From an uncultured Holophaga sp. (GTDB lineage Bacteria; Acidobacteriota; Holophagae; Holophagales; Holophagaceae): 64,000 nt of DNA. Position numbers and translations under genes: made by a program. Positions within the stretch are counted from its first letter, which is position 1, and every line of letters starts with the position of its first letter. The stretch covers positions 1,017,001-1,081,000 of the forward strand of contig NZ_OY781925.1 in the NCBI RefSeq assembly GCF_963677305.1, written 5' to 3'. The notes under the pieces were generated by a model. It searched no databases. It saw only the letters and a list, made by a program, of their open reading frames with translations, and was not told where the DNA came from. This document shows, piece by piece, positions 63,110 through 64,000 of the stretch.

Positions 63110-64000
63110 CTATTCTCCGCTCTCCAGCCTGCGGATCTCCAGAACCTCTCCCTGGGTCTCCTGGAGGAGTCTTTGGAAGGCGGGGTCGTCGCGGAGCAGG
63201 TCTTCGGGCTTCTGGGAGTCGCCTCCCGCGAAGGTGATGGCCATGCGGGAGAGGCTTGGCAGGACCTGGCGGAGGGCTTCGAGGATGTGGGGGTTGGCCT
63301 GCTCCCGCTCGAGGTCCTGAACCGTGTTGCGGACGTTGGCGGGGAAGAACCAGTGGAGGACGCCCTTCTCCAGGCGGAGCTCGCTGGCCATGTGGGGCAG
63401 TGCACCCAGGGTGCGGGGCAGGCCGCCGGGGACGGCCTTGAGGACCTCGCTGACGCTGCGGCGGAGAGCCTCCATGTTCTCGGGGTGGGGCACGGTGGGC
63501 CGGGGCGCAGCCACGGGCTGGGCAGTCACCTGAGTCTGGGGCGGTAGGGCCGGACGGGGAGCGACGGAACCGGGCTTGGGGGTCTGGGGATCCGCCGCCC
63601 GGGAGACGGTCCCCGACTCAGGGCGGGGGGGAGATGCCGGACGGGCCGCTGGGGCGGTGGGGGCTGTGCCGGGGCGCACCAGGGCATCCAGGGGGGCCAA
63701 GTGGGGCAGCTGGCTGGCGGTGACCAGGGCCAGCTCCACCACGACCTGGGGCAGGCTGGTCTCCCGCAGGTCCCGTTCACGCTGGAGCAGGAGATGGAGC
63801 ATGCGGGCCAGGCGCATCACCTCGTGGGGCCCCTTGGAGGCACGGACTTCACCCTCGAGGCGGATCCGGAAGGCCATCATCAGCTCGCGCCAGAGGCTGG
63901 TCCAGTCCGTGCCCAGCTCGGCCAGGGCCTGGCACTGGTCCAGGATGGCGGCGCTGTCGCCGGAGGTCAGGGCCTCAAGAATGGCCTGGACTCGCACCGC
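63110..64000 (-). CDS. dnaX: DNA polymerase III subunit gamma/tau, C-terminal part (cut by window)
   Basis: About 296 codons, open to the window edge. Begins in the lid/collar domain of the clamp loader (ILEALTSGDSAAILDQCQALAELGTDWTSLWRELMMAFR), then HLLLQRERDLRETSLPQVVVELALV, the conserved domain III sequence of DnaX. A Pro/Ala-rich linker (about 105-190) and a C-terminal domain (LRLEKGVLHWFFPANVRNTVQDLEREQ) follow, the tau extension. It organises the replisome. The ATPase domains lie outside. Confidence 0.85.
   Translation of the reverse strand, partial: AVRVQAILEALTSGDSAAILDQCQALAELGTDWTSLWRELMMAFRIRLEGEVRASKGPHEVMRLARMLHLLLQRERDLRETSLPQVVVELALVTASQLPHLAPLDALVRPGTAPTAPAARPASPPRPESGTVSRAADPQTPKPGSVAPRPALPPQTQVTAQPVAAPRPTVPHPENMEALRRSVSEVLKAVPGGLPRTLGALPHMASELRLEKGVLHWFFPANVRNTVQDLEREQANPHILEALRQVLPSLSRMAITFAGGDSQKPEDLLRDDPAFQRLLQETQGEVLEIRRLESGE

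Overview
The window is a high-GC bacterial chromosome segment. Gene content suggests an anaerobic or facultative Acidobacteriota of the Holophaga/Geothrix type: a corrinoid-dependent methyltransferase pair like those for methoxylated aromatics, many two-component and chemotaxis genes, flagellar genes, and an Fe-only nitrogenase locus with NifI1/NifI2 as in anaerobes. This placement is inference from gene content; no rRNA is present.

Layout. 0-3.6 kb: end of a flagellar rod gene, an IclR regulator, and a divergent methyltransferase/corrinoid-protein operon with two operator-like dyads between them. 3.7-16.5 kb: a CpxRA-like system, a tiny zinc-ribbon protein, a TPR/O-GlcNAc-transferase-like protein, a chemoreceptor, a histidine kinase, a binding-protein/kinase/response-regulator operon, and an unknown protein. 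16.5-24.6 kb: a leftward NAD salvage/synthesis operon (NrtR-like regulator, nicotinamidase-like, PncB, NadE, NadM-Nudix) that runs on into a DegT-fold enzyme with His in place of the PLP lysine and a HemW-like radical SAM protein. 24.8-29 kb: a LysR regulator with two HTH domains, a structured leader with an intrinsic terminator, a zinc-type dehydrogenase and a cytoplasmic beta-helix protein. 29.2-32.4 kb: quinol-type NO reductase and a divergent Crp/Fnr regulator with an FNR-like box.

32.6-48.4 kb is the most interesting part. A truncated integrase framed by hairpins and a degenerate 3' copy of tRNA-Ser lie on the left; the intact tRNA-Ser(CGA) lies on the right. Between them are Fic, GNAT and DUF364 genes, nifB-nifI1-nifI2, nifV, anfH-anfD-anfG-anfK, a gamma-glutamylcyclotransferase-fold gene, anfO, a PNPOx-fold gene, anfA and a kdpE remnant. 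Five sigma-54 promoters (GG-N10-GC) precede the DUF364 gene, nifB, nifV, anfH and anfA; two divergent regions also carry a TAC-N6-GTA-like dyad. It reads as a compact Fe-only nitrogenase island: cofactor precursor (NifB), homocitrate (NifV), the enzyme, NifI-type post-translational control and its own activator. anfG carries a one-base frameshift in this sequence.

48.4-64 kb: tadA, carAB, an XPF-type nuclease, a porin remnant, TyrA with a C-terminal chorismate mutase, a secreted phosphatase-like protein and two further envelope proteins, a BlaI repressor with an M56 sensor protease fused to a lytic transglycosylase domain, two small secreted proteins, and the C-terminal part of DnaX.
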